A model generated the notes under the pieces. It did no database searches. It was not told where the DNA came from and worked only from the letters and a program-made list of their open reading frames with translations. From contig CAWICB010000007.1 in the NCBI GenBank assembly GCA_963834515.1, forward strand, positions 930,001 to 994,000: a DNA stretch of 64,000 bases. Reading direction: 5' to 3'. Made by a program: the position numbers and the translations under genes. This stretch comes from RYN-230 sp963834515 (GTDB lineage: Bacteria; Actinomycetota; Actinomycetes; Streptosporangiales; Streptosporangiaceae). How positions within the stretch are numbered: the stretch's first letter is position 1; every line of letters begins with the position of its first letter. Below are positions 18,471 to 28,063 of the stretch, one piece after another.

Positions 18471-18513
18471 GTCAGCTTATGCTGACAGACCCGGGGCGTC
18501 AACATATGCTGAC
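18471..18513. promoter_or_regulatory. Twin imperfect palindromes upstream of the Clp-N gene
   Basis: GTCAGCTTATGCTGAC (18471-18486) and GTCAACATATGCTGAC (18498-18513) share the pattern GTCARCWTATGCTGAC, 27 bp centre to centre. They begin 4 bp before the Clp-N gene start. Their similarity and spacing (about 2.5 helical turns) point to a regulator binding both sites. The regulator is not encoded next door. Confidence 0.65.
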
Positions 18514-18544
18514 GCGATCGGTGGCGGCTGGCCGGGCCGGCGGT

Positions 18545-18630
18545 GGATGACCGGGCCGGTGGTGGGTGACCGGGCCGGTGGGTGACCGGGCCGCGCCAGG
18601 GCTTCGTCAGTGGCCCGCGGCGGGGCTTCG
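18545..18630. repeat. Short degenerate GC repeats between the Clp-N promoter and HAD gene
   Basis: GATGACCGGGCCGGTGG-like and GGGCTTCGTCAG-like units are each repeated two to three times in ~85 bp. They lie just beyond the stop of the HAD gene. No gene is apparent; some copies may form weak hairpins. Confidence 0.45.
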
Positions 18631-19284
18631 TCAGCGGTGGGCAGTCAGGCGGTCCAGGTCGGCCTGCAGCGCGGAGAGCGAGTCGTAGACGCCGGCCGTG
18701 CCCGCGTCGCGCAGCTCATCAGCCGAGAACCCGCCGGTGCGCACGGCGTAGGTCGGCACCCCGAGCTTGGCCGCGGCCCGGGCGTCCCAGGTGGAATCGC
18801 CGATCATCACCGCGGATGTCGCGCTGACCTTGGCCATCGCGGTCTGCACGAGGTCGGGCGCGGGTTTGGTGGCGGCGGCGTCCTCGGCCGTGGTCCACGC
18901 GTCAGCCAGCCGGTGCCCGTCGATCAGCTTCAGGTAGGCCTCCACCTGATCTGGTGCCCCGGAGCTGGCCAGAACCAGGGTCAGGCCACGATCCCGGACC
19001 GCGGTGAGCACCGGCACGGCGTCGGCGAACGCGGCGATCTCCGGCAGCATCGGCTCGAACTCCGCCCGCCACGCCCGGCGCAGCGCGTCGCCGTGCTCGT
19101 CCTCCGCCTGCTGCCCGGCCACGTGGGTGACCAGCTGGTCCCCGCCCATGCCCATGGCGCGGTGCAGGTGCCACAGCGGCACGGTGATGCCGTACCGGCG
19201 CATGGCCCGGTACCAGGCCAGCGCGTTCTGGTAGTTGCTGTCCACCAGCGTGCCGTCGATGTCAAAGATGATCGTGTCAGTCAT
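18631..19284 (-). CDS. HAD-superfamily phosphatase (phosphoglycolate phosphatase-like)
   Basis: 217 residues with all HAD motifs: motif I DIDGTLVDS with nucleophile Asp near residue 8, motif II Ser in LASSG, motif III Lys in KPAPD, and motif IV MIGDSTWD. The alpha-helical cap lies between motifs I and II (subfamily IA). It hydrolyses a small phosphorylated metabolite; beta-phosphoglucomutase-like roles are possible but the GH65 phosphorylase is 12 kb away. A small membrane-protein gene is 20 bp upstream on the same strand. Confidence 0.88.
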   Translation of the reverse strand: MTDTIIFDIDGTLVDSNYQNALAWYRAMRRYGITVPLWHLHRAMGMGGDQLVTHVAGQQAEDEHGDALRRAWRAEFEPMLPEIAAFADAVPVLTAVRDRGLTLVLASSGAPDQVEAYLKLIDGHRLADAWTTAEDAAATKPAPDLVQTAMAKVSATSAVMIGDSTWDARAAAKLGVPTYAVRTGGFSADELRDAGTAGVYDSLSALQADLDRLTAHR

Positions 19285-19304
19285 GGTGACCCGGCCCGCG
19301 CCGG

Positions 19305-19499
19305 TCAGCGCTTGGCCCGCCGCCCGGTTCGCTGGGACACGGCGGTCACCGCCGAGTCGGCGCGGTGCAGCAGCTGCGCGGACCGGGCGTCGTGCCGGTC
19401 AGCGGAGACGGCCAGGCGATGGACGAGCAGCCGGGCCAGCGGCAGCGCGATGGCGATCAGCAGCCACATCCGCAGCCGGCGGGACAGGAATACCCACAT
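19305..19499 (-). CDS. Small single-TM actinobacterial membrane protein
   Basis: 64 residues: a basic start (MWVFLSRRLR), one membrane helix (MWLLIAIALPLARLLVHRLAV) and a charged tail rich in Arg, Asp and Ser. A GAAGGGA site precedes the ATG. Small proteins of this layout are common in actinomycetes and have no known function. It is 20 bp upstream of the HAD gene and is likely co-transcribed. Confidence 0.6.
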   Translation of the reverse strand: MWVFLSRRLRMWLLIAIALPLARLLVHRLAVSADRHDARSAQLLHRADSAVTAVSQRTGRRAKR

Positions 19500-19680
19500 G
19501 TCAGGTCCCTTCGTTGAGAGGTAAGGCGCTACCCCCGATGCCGCGCCCTACTCACCCGCCCCACCCTGACGCTGTTCGCCGGCACACTGTTCGGCCGGTA
19601 TATCCGGACCACATCAGCGCCGCCCAGACATACCAGCCCGCTATAGGCCAGGTGGTGGGGTGAAGATCGGGTAGGTTCCG

Positions 19681-19887
19681 ATCCGCCGCCGGCGCCAACT
19701 CGGCCTGCGCACCGTGCTGCTGACCGGCGACAGCCAGGCCGCCGCCGACCTCGGCATCGCCCTGGGCACCGGCACCGACGTGGCCATCAGTGCCGCCGGC
19801 ATCATCGTGCTGCGCGACGACCTCAGCGCCGTACCGGACGCGATCCAGCTGTGCGCCACTTCGGCCGGGCCGCCGCCGGGGGCATGA
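19681..19887 (+). pseudogene. Copper P1B-type ATPase (CopA) remnant with internal deletion
   Basis: One frame reads QLGLRTVLLTGDSQ joined directly to ADLGIALGTGTDVAISAAGIIVLRDDLSAVPDAIQL. In CopA these two stretches flank a ~50-residue P-domain segment with GDGVNDAPAL. So the hinge, the metal-binding DGVNDxP motif and both termini are missing. The remaining ~65 codons end at 19887, 58 bp before an intact copper chaperone gene, the usual partner of copA. This is a fossil of the former copA-copZ pair. Confidence 0.75.
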
Positions 19888-19945
19888 GCCCCGCGGAACA
19901 GCAGTACCCTGGCCCGAAGGCGGGAGCACCGGAGAGGACACGGGT

Positions 19946-20152
19946 GTGAGTGAGACCGTCATCACCGTCGCGGGTATGACCTGCGGGCACTGCGTGAACG
20001 CGGTACAGGGCGAGATCGGCAAGCTCGCCGGGGTGACCGGGGTCGAAGTCAACCTGGGGACCGGCACGGTCCGGGTGACCGCCGACCCGATGCCGGACCG
20101 GACCGCCCTCCACGGGGCCGTAGACGAGGCCGGGTACGAGCTGACCGGGTGA
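19946..20152 (+). CDS. copZ: Heavy-metal-binding copper chaperone
   Basis: 68 residues with the ferredoxin-like HMA fold and metal-binding loop GMTCGHC (residues ~10-16). It binds Cu(I) in the cytosol and would normally hand it to CopA or a CsoR-type sensor. The GTG start at 19946 has GGAGAGGA 8 bp upstream. The adjacent CopA gene is a deleted fossil, so any partner must be encoded elsewhere. Confidence 0.9.
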   Translation: MSETVITVAGMTCGHCVNAVQGEIGKLAGVTGVEVNLGTGTVRVTADPMPDRTALHGAVDEAGYELTG

Positions 20153-20244
20153 GCCTGGCACGATCCAGGCGCTGAGTTCAGGCGCGCCCGCTCCCCCTGC
20201 CCGATCAACGTTCTGACCTGGACTAACGTCAGGTTGGGAGCTGG

Positions 20245-20316
20245 TGGGCGATGCTGGGTTCGAACCAGCGACCTCTGCGGTGTGAACGCAGCGCTCTTCC
20301 ACTGAGCCAATCGCCC
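20245..20316 (-). tRNA. tRNA-Val (CAC)
   Basis: On the minus strand a full cloverleaf can be drawn: acceptor GGGCGAU paired with AUCGCCC, D-arm GGCUCAGUGGAAGAGC, anticodon stem CUGCG/CGCAG around loop UUCACAC (anticodon CAC), and T-arm GCUGGUUCGAACCCAGC. Discriminator base A; the CCA is not encoded. Its T-arm and acceptor are identical to those of tRNA-Val(GAC) at 28168. Confidence 0.95.
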
Positions 20317-20329
20317 GGGATGGCCCCCC

Positions 20330-21019
20330 CAGCTGGCCGGGCCGTGGTACAGCCGACCGCTGGCGGGCGAACACAGACTAGCGTATTTGCGGCCCGCCTG
20401 TGGCGGCCCAGCCCGCCGAGCCGGGACGCCGGGACCGGTCCTGGTGCTCCTGGCCAGGCAGGTGCGGCCGGGCTGCGCCGGCCGGAACGCCGCGGCTTTG
20501 CTGCGGACGGGTAACCAGCTAACCGGCCGCCGCCGGCCCGTGATCTCACTGTCCCTTTCAATACGGATATTCGTTACCGCGCAATAAGTCGGTTATTGTC
20601 GGATTGCGTCCGCCGTCGCGCGAAACTAGAGCTACCTGGGGTAGTGCGGGCCTGTGGGAAGCCTGTATGCTTCCCGATCGGACAAAGCACGACTGTTCGC
20701 AATCTGAACGTGCTTCGGAGGTGCGTGCGGGATGCGCAGCGAAAATTCTGCCGTAACACTACTGAGACCGAGATCACAGCGTGTTGTTCCTGGTCACAGG
20801 AACAGGGCTGGGTCATGATTGCGTTGAGCGACGAGAAGCGTTTGCCCAGGTCACGGCTGATTTGGTGCACAGTGACCGAGGTTAGTGACGGCAGCGTTCG
20901 CGGAATCCTCCTGGAGACGACTTTCGCGCCTGCGTGCCCTGTCACCCTGTGAGACGGCAGCGCTGGATGGATGAAGCCCGGCGTTCCGGGATCAGACAAG
21001 GCAAAGGTTTGGCGAGGCA
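20330..21019. other. Long intergenic region upstream of ssgB
   Basis: About 690 bp without a convincing gene. From ~20560 the base composition drops (ATACGGATATTCGTTACC, GTCGGTTATTGTCGG), unlike coding DNA here. One plus-strand open frame (20596-20952) is Cys- and Trp-rich and lacks the G/C third-position bias, so I do not call it. The length and lower GC suggest a complex developmental promoter for ssgB. Confidence 0.5.
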
Positions 21020-21442
21020 ATGAACAGCAGCAACACCGTCGCAGCCGAGCTCGGCCTCAGACTCGTGGTTCCAGAACATGATGGCGTTCCGCTCACGGCG
21101 AGCCTGCACTACCGCGCCGAGGACCCGTACGCCATCCGGATGGCTTTTCATGTCGGCATGGACGAGCCGGTTGAGTGGATCTTCGCCCGTGATCTGCTGG
21201 CCGGCGGGATGACGGAACCAGCGGGCGACGGCGACGTAAGGGTGTGGCCGGCTGACACGCCCACGGGGCAGCGGGTGCTCAACATCTCGCTGTCGTCACC
21301 GTTTGGCCAGGCGCACTTCGAGGCACCGCTGACCGCGCTGGCCGGGTTCCTGCTGCGCACTTTCCAGGTCATCCCGGCGGGCCGGGAAGGCGAATTCATC
21401 AACCTGGACGGCGAGCTGGACGCCATCCTGCGCCGCGACTGA
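21020..21442 (+). CDS. ssgB: SsgB-like sporulation/cell-division regulator
   Basis: 140 residues of the SALP family. Typical stretches are LRLVVPEHDGVPL, a Y-R-A-E-DPYAIRMAFH strand, VEWIFARDLLAGGM, DVRVWP and LNISLSSPFGQAHFEAP, with the LxxFLxRT helix near the end. SsgB recruits FtsZ to future septa during sporulation and is the SALP found in nearly all sporulating actinomycetes. It is monocistronic after a long upstream region, which fits developmental control. The other SALPs (SsgA, SsgC-G) are not here. Confidence 0.88.
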   Translation: MNSSNTVAAELGLRLVVPEHDGVPLTASLHYRAEDPYAIRMAFHVGMDEPVEWIFARDLLAGGMTEPAGDGDVRVWPADTPTGQRVLNISLSSPFGQAHFEAPLTALAGFLLRTFQVIPAGREGEFINLDGELDAILRRD

Positions 21443-21479
21443 TCCCCGGCCGGGCCCGATTGAGCCGGATGGCCTAACT

Positions 21480-22322
21480 TCACGGGTCCACGCACTCGGC
21501 GGAACGCTCAGCGAAGATCTCAGCCGCCTTGCGCGTCAGCGGGCCGGGCACCGCGGGCAGCGGCACCCCGTCCACCATCCGGATCGGCTGGACGTCCCGC
21601 GTCGTCCCGGTCAGGAACGCCTCTTCCGCCCTGGCCAGGGAGCTCAGCGGCAGGTCTTCCTCGGCTACGCCGGCCCACTCCACAAGCAGTCCCCGGGTCA
21701 CCCCGGCCAGGCAGCCCGCCGACAGCGGCGGGGTGACCAGCCGGCCGCCGGCCACCACGAACACGTTGGTCCCGGTGCCCTCGCACAGGTTCCCGGCCAG
21801 GTTGCCGAAGATGGCCTCGGCGGCGGCACGCTCCCGGGCGTAGGCCAGCGCCCGCACGTTCTCCGCGTATGAGATCGTCTTGACCCCGGCCAGCACGCCG
21901 CGCTCGCTGCGCGGCCAGGGGAACAAGGCCACGTCGCAGCTGGCCGGTGCCCCGGCCAGGTCAGCGAGCACGATGATCGTGGTCAGCCCGGCGGTGGCCA
22001 GCCCATCCGGCCGGGCCGAGCCGAGCAGGGACTCCCCCGCGGTCACCGTGATCCTGATCCGGGCCCGGTCCGGCCGCCCGGCCTCGGCCAGCACCGCAGC
22101 CACGCCCGCCCGGACCTGGGCCAGGTCCGGGTCGGGCAGGCCCAGGCCCGCCGCCGAGGCCCGCAACCGGGCCAGGTGCCTGGTCAGCGCGAACGGCGCA
22201 CCGCCGGTCACCTTGACCGCCTCGAATACCCCATCGCCCGTGGTCAGCCCGTGATCGAGCACGGACACCCGGGCCATGCCGGCCGGGACGAGCGTCCCGT
22301 TCAGCCACACCGCTTCAGCCAC
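21480..22322 (-). CDS. Class IV PLP aminotransferase (branched-chain aminotransferase / aminodeoxychorismate lyase type)
   Basis: ~280 residues, fold-type IV. It opens with VWLNGTLVP and the SVLDHGLTTGDGVFEAV segment, has the PLP lysine in VKTISYAENV, then EGTGTNVFVV and LTGTTRDVQPI near the end. This fits 4-amino-4-deoxychorismate lyase (PabC, folate) or BCAT/D-amino-acid aminotransferases; the length and the ASxNR-lacking tail favour the PabC-like group. The GTG at 22322 is chosen because homology starts right there. It is separate from ssgB and convergent with it. Confidence 0.8.
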   Translation of the reverse strand: MAEAVWLNGTLVPAGMARVSVLDHGLTTGDGVFEAVKVTGGAPFALTRHLARLRASAAGLGLPDPDLAQVRAGVAAVLAEAGRPDRARIRITVTAGESLLGSARPDGLATAGLTTIIVLADLAGAPASCDVALFPWPRSERGVLAGVKTISYAENVRALAYARERAAAEAIFGNLAGNLCEGTGTNVFVVAGGRLVTPPLSAGCLAGVTRGLLVEWAGVAEEDLPLSSLARAEEAFLTGTTRDVQPIRMVDGVPLPAVPGPLTRKAAEIFAERSAECVDP

Positions 22323-22414
22323 AACGCCCCGTTCCGCGGCACCGCCGCACCGTTCCGCCACCCCGCTTCAGCCGCATCGCCGCCCCCGTCCCGCACACCA
22401 GCACGGCCGCGCCG

Positions 22415-23954
<1,540 letters not shown>

Positions 23955-23972
23955 GGCTGACAGCCTGCCATC

Positions 23973-24011
23973 ACCTGGTCGGTGCTGCGACTACCTGGTC
24001 AGTGCTGCGAC
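23973..24011. repeat. 20-bp direct repeat upstream of hutH
   Basis: ACCTGGTCGGTGCTGCGACT and the next ACCTGGTCAGTGCTGCGACG follow each other directly, 18 bp upstream of the hutH start. A tandem pair just ahead of a catabolic gene could be an operator. No partner regulator is adjacent. Confidence 0.5.
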
Positions 24012-24135
24012 GCCCCGGTCTGGCTGAGGATCCCGGCCGGCACCGCGTAGGAACACCCGGTCCCGGTCGGTGCCCTGGATGACGGCCGGGCGCCGGTGAG
24101 CGCAGCCCCGTGAGCCCGGGTCAGTGACCCCCGGG

Positions 24136-24741
24136 TCAGCGGGGCTCGCCGGCCCGGGGCTCGCCGCCCCGCGGCCGGACCCGCAGGTGCGCCCGCTCGC
24201 CCTGGCGGCCGAACAGGCAGAGGAACTCGACCGGTTCCGGGTCCGCGGTGCCGAACCAGTGCGGCACCCGGGTGTCGAACTCGGCCGCCTCGCCGGGCAC
24301 CAGCACCAGGTCCTGCTGGCCGAGGACGAGCCGGAGCCGCCCGTTCAGCACGTAGAGCCACTCGTAGCCCTGGTGCACCCGGGGTTCCGGCTGCTGGCCC
24401 CGGCTGGGCGAGAGGACCAGCTTGTAGGCCTGCACGCCACCCGGCCGGCGGGTCAGCGGCACGAACGTCTCGCCGTTGTCCGCGGCGACCGGCCGCAGGT
24501 GGATCCGCGGGTCCCCGGTGGGCGGCGCGCCGACCAGGTCGTCCAGCGGCACACCGTGCGCCCGGGCCAGCGGCAGCAGCAGGTCCAGGTTGGGCCGCCG
24601 CTGGCCCGCTTCCAGCCGGGACAGGGTGCTGACCGAGATGCCGGTCGCGGTGCACAGTTCGGCCAGCGTGCGGCCGCGTTCTAGGCGCAGCGCCCGCAGC
24701 CGGGGCCCGACCGCGGCCAGCACCGGGCCCAGATCGTCCAT
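24136..24741 (-). CDS. XRE-type helix-turn-helix regulator with C-terminal cupin
   Basis: 201 residues. The N-terminal HTH (LRALRLERGRTLAELCTATGISVSTLSRLEAGQRRPNLDLLLPLARAHGV) is followed by a cupin domain (~residues 85-190) with VHQGYEWLYVLNGRLRLVLGQ and a DTRVPHWFG strand. The cupin probably senses a small ligand. The ATG at 24741 is preferred over an upstream one because the HTH family starts there. It is divergent from a methyltransferase gene and a perfect inverted repeat lies 9 bp upstream of its start, implying autoregulation and control of the neighbour. Confidence 0.88.
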   Translation of the reverse strand: MDDLGPVLAAVGPRLRALRLERGRTLAELCTATGISVSTLSRLEAGQRRPNLDLLLPLARAHGVPLDDLVGAPPTGDPRIHLRPVAADNGETFVPLTRRPGGVQAYKLVLSPSRGQQPEPRVHQGYEWLYVLNGRLRLVLGQQDLVLVPGEAAEFDTRVPHWFGTADPEPVEFLCLFGRQGERAHLRVRPRGGEPRAGEPR

Positions 24742-24750
24742 CCGCTCAGT

Positions 24751-24765
24751 TTGCCAGACTGGCAA
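24751..24765. promoter_or_regulatory. Perfect inverted repeat, predicted XRE-cupin operator
   Basis: TTGCCAGACTGGCAA has 7-bp arms around a single A. It lies between the divergent XRE-cupin start (24741) and the methyltransferase start (24837). Size and place fit a dimeric XRE repressor. Confidence 0.75.
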
Positions 24766-24836
24766 TAACGTTTGCGCAGCCGGCCGACGTGCGGGCATGC
24801 TCTCAGGCGACAATCGGTCAGCTGGAGGTGGTTGCA

Positions 24837-25523
24837 GTGGCCGGGCACGGCAACGGGCACGGGGCAGGCGGGGAGTTCGACGAGGCCCACGTGGCCGAGA
24901 TGTTCAGCGAGGCGTACTGGGACGAGCGCTACCGTACCCGCGACGCGCTGTGGAGCGGGAACCCGAACCCCTATCTGGTCCGCGAGGCGACCGGGCTGTC
25001 TCCCGGCCGGGCGCTGGACGCGGGCTGCGGCGAGGGCGCGGACGCCATCTGGCTGGCCCAGCGGGGCTGGCAGGTGACCGGGGTCAACATATCGACAGTC
25101 GCCCTGGACCGGGCCCGCGGGCATGCCGAGGCGGCCGGCCCGGAGATCGCCGCCCGCACCGAATGGCGGCCGGTGGACCTGTTCGGCTGGGAACCGGGCA
25201 AGGACGAGTACGACCTGGTGTCCGCGCAGTACATCCACTTCCCGACCGGGTCGCGGGATGCAACATTCGGCCGCCTGGCCGCCGCGGTCCGGCCGGGCGG
25301 CACGCTGCTCATCGTCGGTCACCATCCCTCGGACATCGGCATCATCCCCCGGCCGCCGATCCCCGACCTGTTCTTCACCGGTGATGAGGTCGCCGTCCTG
25401 CTCGACCCGGCCGACTGGGACGTGGTCACCAACGCGGCCCCGGGCCGCGAGGCCCCGCACCCCGAGGACGGGCGGATGGTGACCGTCCACGAGACCGTGC
25501 TGCGCGCTCAGCGGCACCGCTGA
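24837..25523 (+). CDS. Class I SAM-dependent methyltransferase
   Basis: 228 residues. Motif I is LDAGCGEGADAIWLA, followed by VTGVNIST (motif II), a D in WRPVDLFGW, YDLVSAQYIHF (motif IV) and VRPGGTLLIVGHHPSD (motif VI), as in TehB/thiopurine-type enzymes. The start-region MFSEAYWDERYRTRDALWSGNPNPYLV is typical of this subgroup, which often pairs with XRE-cupin regulators. The GTG at 24837 follows GGAGG by 8 bp. Likely xenobiotic or metalloid detoxification; substrate unknown. Confidence 0.87.
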   Translation: MAGHGNGHGAGGEFDEAHVAEMFSEAYWDERYRTRDALWSGNPNPYLVREATGLSPGRALDAGCGEGADAIWLAQRGWQVTGVNISTVALDRARGHAEAAGPEIAARTEWRPVDLFGWEPGKDEYDLVSAQYIHFPTGSRDATFGRLAAAVRPGGTLLIVGHHPSDIGIIPRPPIPDLFFTGDEVAVLLDPADWDVVTNAAPGREAPHPEDGRMVTVHETVLRAQRHR

Positions 25524-25562
25524 CCGACTTATGCCGAACGCCCGGGCGGGTCTGGTGGCCCG

Positions 25563-26615
25563 CTACCGGCCAGTGGCCGCCCGGGGTGATTCACGCGCCT
25601 GCGGCGCGGCCGCCAGGGCCCGCTGCACGTCCAGCTCCCAGGACTGCCAGTGGTCGAGCACCTCGAAGCCGAGCTCGGCGTTGATCGCGATCATGTGCTC
25701 GTTCGCGTCCGCGTTCCCGGTGATGATCTGGGTCAGCTGGGGCTCCCGCTGAGCAAGGAGCTCAAGCATGGCCACCTTGACCAGCAGCCCCAGCCGGTGG
25801 CCACGGTACGGCCGGGCCACCGCGGTCAGCAGCTGGAAGCCCCAGGACGGCGTGGCCGGGTCCACGGCCACCTGCGTGAAACAGGCGAGTTCGCCGTCGG
25901 CCAGCGACCGCGCGCCCATGGTGTACCAGCGCAATCCCTGGGTGGCCGAACGGCGGTCATCGAGGCGGACCCGCGCCTCGTCCCAGTGCTCCGCCTCCTG
26001 CCCGGAATCCCGCGGTATATCGGCCATGGCCGACGCGATGACCGCGGCTACGCCGGTGACCAGATCCTCGGGGGCCGGGCCGTCCCAGGTCAGCAGGGCG
26101 TACCCGCGAGCCGCCAGCTCGGCCCGGGCGCGGAGGGCTGGCAGCCGCCCGGCGGGCACGCCGGTCAGCCGGAGAACCCGGCCGACGTTGGTGAGGCCGG
26201 GGCGGGCGCCGATCGCGCGTGCGAAGTCCGAGCCGGGCGCGCCAACCCGCGCATCCCCATTCAGCACGGTCCGGCCGAACTCACGGGCCCGGGCGGCCGC
26301 GTGCCGGACCAGCGCGGTACCCAGACCGGCCCGGCGGTAGTCCGGGTGCACCATGGGCGAGAGCCCGGCCAGGTGCTGGTTCTCCCGCTGCGGCAGGCCC
26401 AGCAGGCACCAGCCGCGGAGCGTGCCCATGCCGTCCCGGGCCAGCCACACTTCCTGCGGGTCCTGGTGCCAGCCCAGCGTGAGCCAGCCGGCGAAGAACC
26501 GGGCGGACATGGGCGGCCCATAAGGATCGTCAATAGGCTGGCCGGCCAGGTAGATCTCGTAGCAGGCGCCGATCGGGGCATCACCCGCCGCCGGATCAAA
26601 CTGCTTCAGGTCCAT
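25563..26615 (-). CDS. Double-GNAT N-acetyltransferase
   Basis: 350 residues with two GNAT domains. The N-terminal copy has the acetyl-CoA loop MVHPDYRRAGLGTALVRHA; the C-terminal copy has VARPYRGHRLGLLVKVAMLEL followed by the conserved NADANEHMIAINAELGFEV. Tandem GNATs resemble MshD, but the residues defining mycothiol synthase are not obvious and many actinobacterial paralogues exist. The ATG at 26615 is chosen because the first domain begins directly after. Single gene, 40 bp past the convergent methyltransferase. Confidence 0.83.
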   Translation of the reverse strand: MDLKQFDPAAGDAPIGACYEIYLAGQPIDDPYGPPMSARFFAGWLTLGWHQDPQEVWLARDGMGTLRGWCLLGLPQRENQHLAGLSPMVHPDYRRAGLGTALVRHAAARAREFGRTVLNGDARVGAPGSDFARAIGARPGLTNVGRVLRLTGVPAGRLPALRARAELAARGYALLTWDGPAPEDLVTGVAAVIASAMADIPRDSGQEAEHWDEARVRLDDRRSATQGLRWYTMGARSLADGELACFTQVAVDPATPSWGFQLLTAVARPYRGHRLGLLVKVAMLELLAQREPQLTQIITGNADANEHMIAINAELGFEVLDHWQSWELDVQRALAAAPQARESPRAATGR

Positions 26616-26727
26616 ACCCCCAGCTAACTGAGCGACCCTGCCCAGCGCCAACGGTTTTCCCCGCTCCCGGTCTGCCGGGGCTGACCCTTCGGCACTGGCC
26701 GAAGCTTCGGCCGGCCAGAGTCAGGGG

Positions 26728-27191
26728 ATGGCTGATGACGCGAACCCCGGACAGCTCGTGCTGGACAGTGTCCAGCGGTGCCTCGAACTGGCCGCGACCT
26801 GGCACGCCTGGAATGGCCGTCCAATCGCCTGGACGGCCGGCGGGCGGCCGAACACATGGACCCCGCACAAGGCGTTGCGCAGAATAGGTGATCACCTGAC
26901 CGACCACCTGCACGAGGTCGAGGCGCTGCTGGCCGGGCCGAGCCCATCCCGGACGAGTGGCACGGCCGGCTGGTCACGCTGGACGCCGACTGGGCCCGGT
27001 TCACCGAACTCGACTACGCGGAGGCCTGCTCCCGGCTGCGCCGGCTCGGCCGGTGGTACGTGCTGCGCTACCAGACCGCGGGCCCGGCGGCGTGGGACCT
27101 GCCCCGGGGTGGCGCCTGGACGCTGCGCGAGATCGCCGGGCACGTGGCCGGGGTGACGTACTACGCCGAGCAGGTCGGCGAGCTCAGCTGA
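26728..27191 (+). CDS. DinB-like four-helix protein (one frameshift)
   Basis: About 154 residues across a one-base break near 26938. The first ~70 residues (LVLDSVQRCLELAATWHAW, TPHKALRRIGDHLTDHLHEVEALL) are in the ATG frame. The rest (PIPDEWHGRLVTLDADWARFTELDYAEACSRLRRLGRWYVLRY and WTLREIAGHVAGVTYYAEQ) is one frame over. Both parts have the helix and His pattern of DinB/YfiT proteins, which often bind a metal with three histidines and act as thiol-dependent transferases. It is otherwise uncharacterised. Confidence 0.65.
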
Positions 27192-27194
27192 CGG

Positions 27195-27641
27195 TCACGC
27201 CTCGGACCGGTCGAGATCGATCAGCGCGATGCCGACGTCGGGGCGCATCACCTTGCGCAGCTCGGCCGGGGCTTCGGTGACGATGACCTCCAGGGTGGGG
27301 AACACGTGCCCCTCGATGAGGTGCCCGCCGCGCGTCGTCCCGTCCGACAGGCCGAGCACCACGTGCAGGTTCAGGTTTGGGCCGTCCTCGCCTTCGGCCA
27401 CGTCACCGAGGAGCGACAGCACCTCGGACGGCTCGTCGATGGGGATGTGCCGGAACGTCCTGGTCCTGGCATCGAACCAGCCCACGACGGCGCGCTCGAA
27501 GCCGCCCACCGCGCTGACCCGGGACGCCTCCAGCCGCTCGGACCGGGCGAACTGCTGCAGCGTGGCGAGCGCCTCATCGCCCGGATCGCATACCACGACA
27601 TAGGTCACGACGTCCGCGTCCTCGATGATCTTGGATTTCAT
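27195..27641 (-). CDS. PPC/DUF296-domain protein
   Basis: 148 residues forming a single Plant-and-Prokaryote-Conserved domain: YVVVCDPGDEALATLQQFA, ASRVSAVGGFERAVVGWFD, the His/Glu strand LNLHVVLGLSDGTTRGGHLIEGHVFPTLEV. Bacterial members form trimers and may bind metal through the conserved His residues; their role is unknown. The ATG at 27641 is preferred over an upstream in-frame start because the domain begins at once. It is convergent with the DinB-like gene. Confidence 0.82.
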   Translation of the reverse strand: MKSKIIEDADVVTYVVVCDPGDEALATLQQFARSERLEASRVSAVGGFERAVVGWFDARTRTFRHIPIDEPSEVLSLLGDVAEGEDGPNLNLHVVLGLSDGTTRGGHLIEGHVFPTLEVIVTEAPAELRKVMRPDVGIALIDLDRSEA

Positions 27642-27823
27642 GGCCACCTCCCGTTTCTCTCCCGTGCTGTCCCGCTTCGCAGCCGGGCAAACACCCCGGC
27701 CGCAGGCTCGCCGGCCAGCCGCCACGCCGCTGGGGCCGAGTTTGCTCGCGGGCCAGGATCGGCTACAGTTCAGAACGCACGCCCGCCCCGGTGGGGGTGC
27801 TGCCGCCCGGCCAGGCCGGGCAT

Positions 27824-27896
27824 GCGGACGTAGCGCAGCTGGTAGCGCATCACCTTGCCAAGGTGAGGGTCGCGGGTTCGAATCCCGTCGTCCGCT
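27824..27896 (+). tRNA. tRNA-Gly (GCC)
   Basis: Acceptor GCGGACG/CGUCCGC, D-arm AGCGCAGCUGGUAGCGCA, anticodon stem CACC/GGUG with loop UUGCCAA (anticodon GCC), and T-arm CGGGUUCGAAUCCCG. Discriminator U; no encoded CCA. First of three tRNAs in a row. Confidence 0.96.
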
Positions 27897-27991
27897 CGGA
27901 GGCGCCGGATGCCGTGCTGCAGGGTCGCAGGCCCGCTTCGGTTCTCGGTTGGTTTTCCACCCCATGGGTCCCGGACCGGGAACCTGGAGTT

Positions 27992-28063
27992 GGCGGAGTG
28001 GCCGAGTGGCTTAGGCAAGGGCCTGCAAAGCCCTGTACACGGGTTCGATTCCCGTCTCCGCCT
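27992..28063 (+). tRNA. tRNA-Cys (GCA)
   Basis: Acceptor GGCGGAG/CUCCGCC, D-arm GCCGAGUGGCUUAGGC, anticodon stem AGGGC/GCCCU around CUGCAAA (anticodon GCA), short variable loop, and T-arm CGGGUUCGAUUCCCG. Discriminator U. 95 bp after tRNA-Gly. Confidence 0.96.

Noticed and set aside
18631..19284. HAD protein as the beta-phosphoglucomutase partner of GH65
   Set aside because: 12 kb apart in different units; motifs do not single out that enzyme.
20596..20952. A 118-residue frame upstream of ssgB
   Set aside because: No G/C third-position bias, many Cys and Trp, no ribosome site; treated as non-coding.
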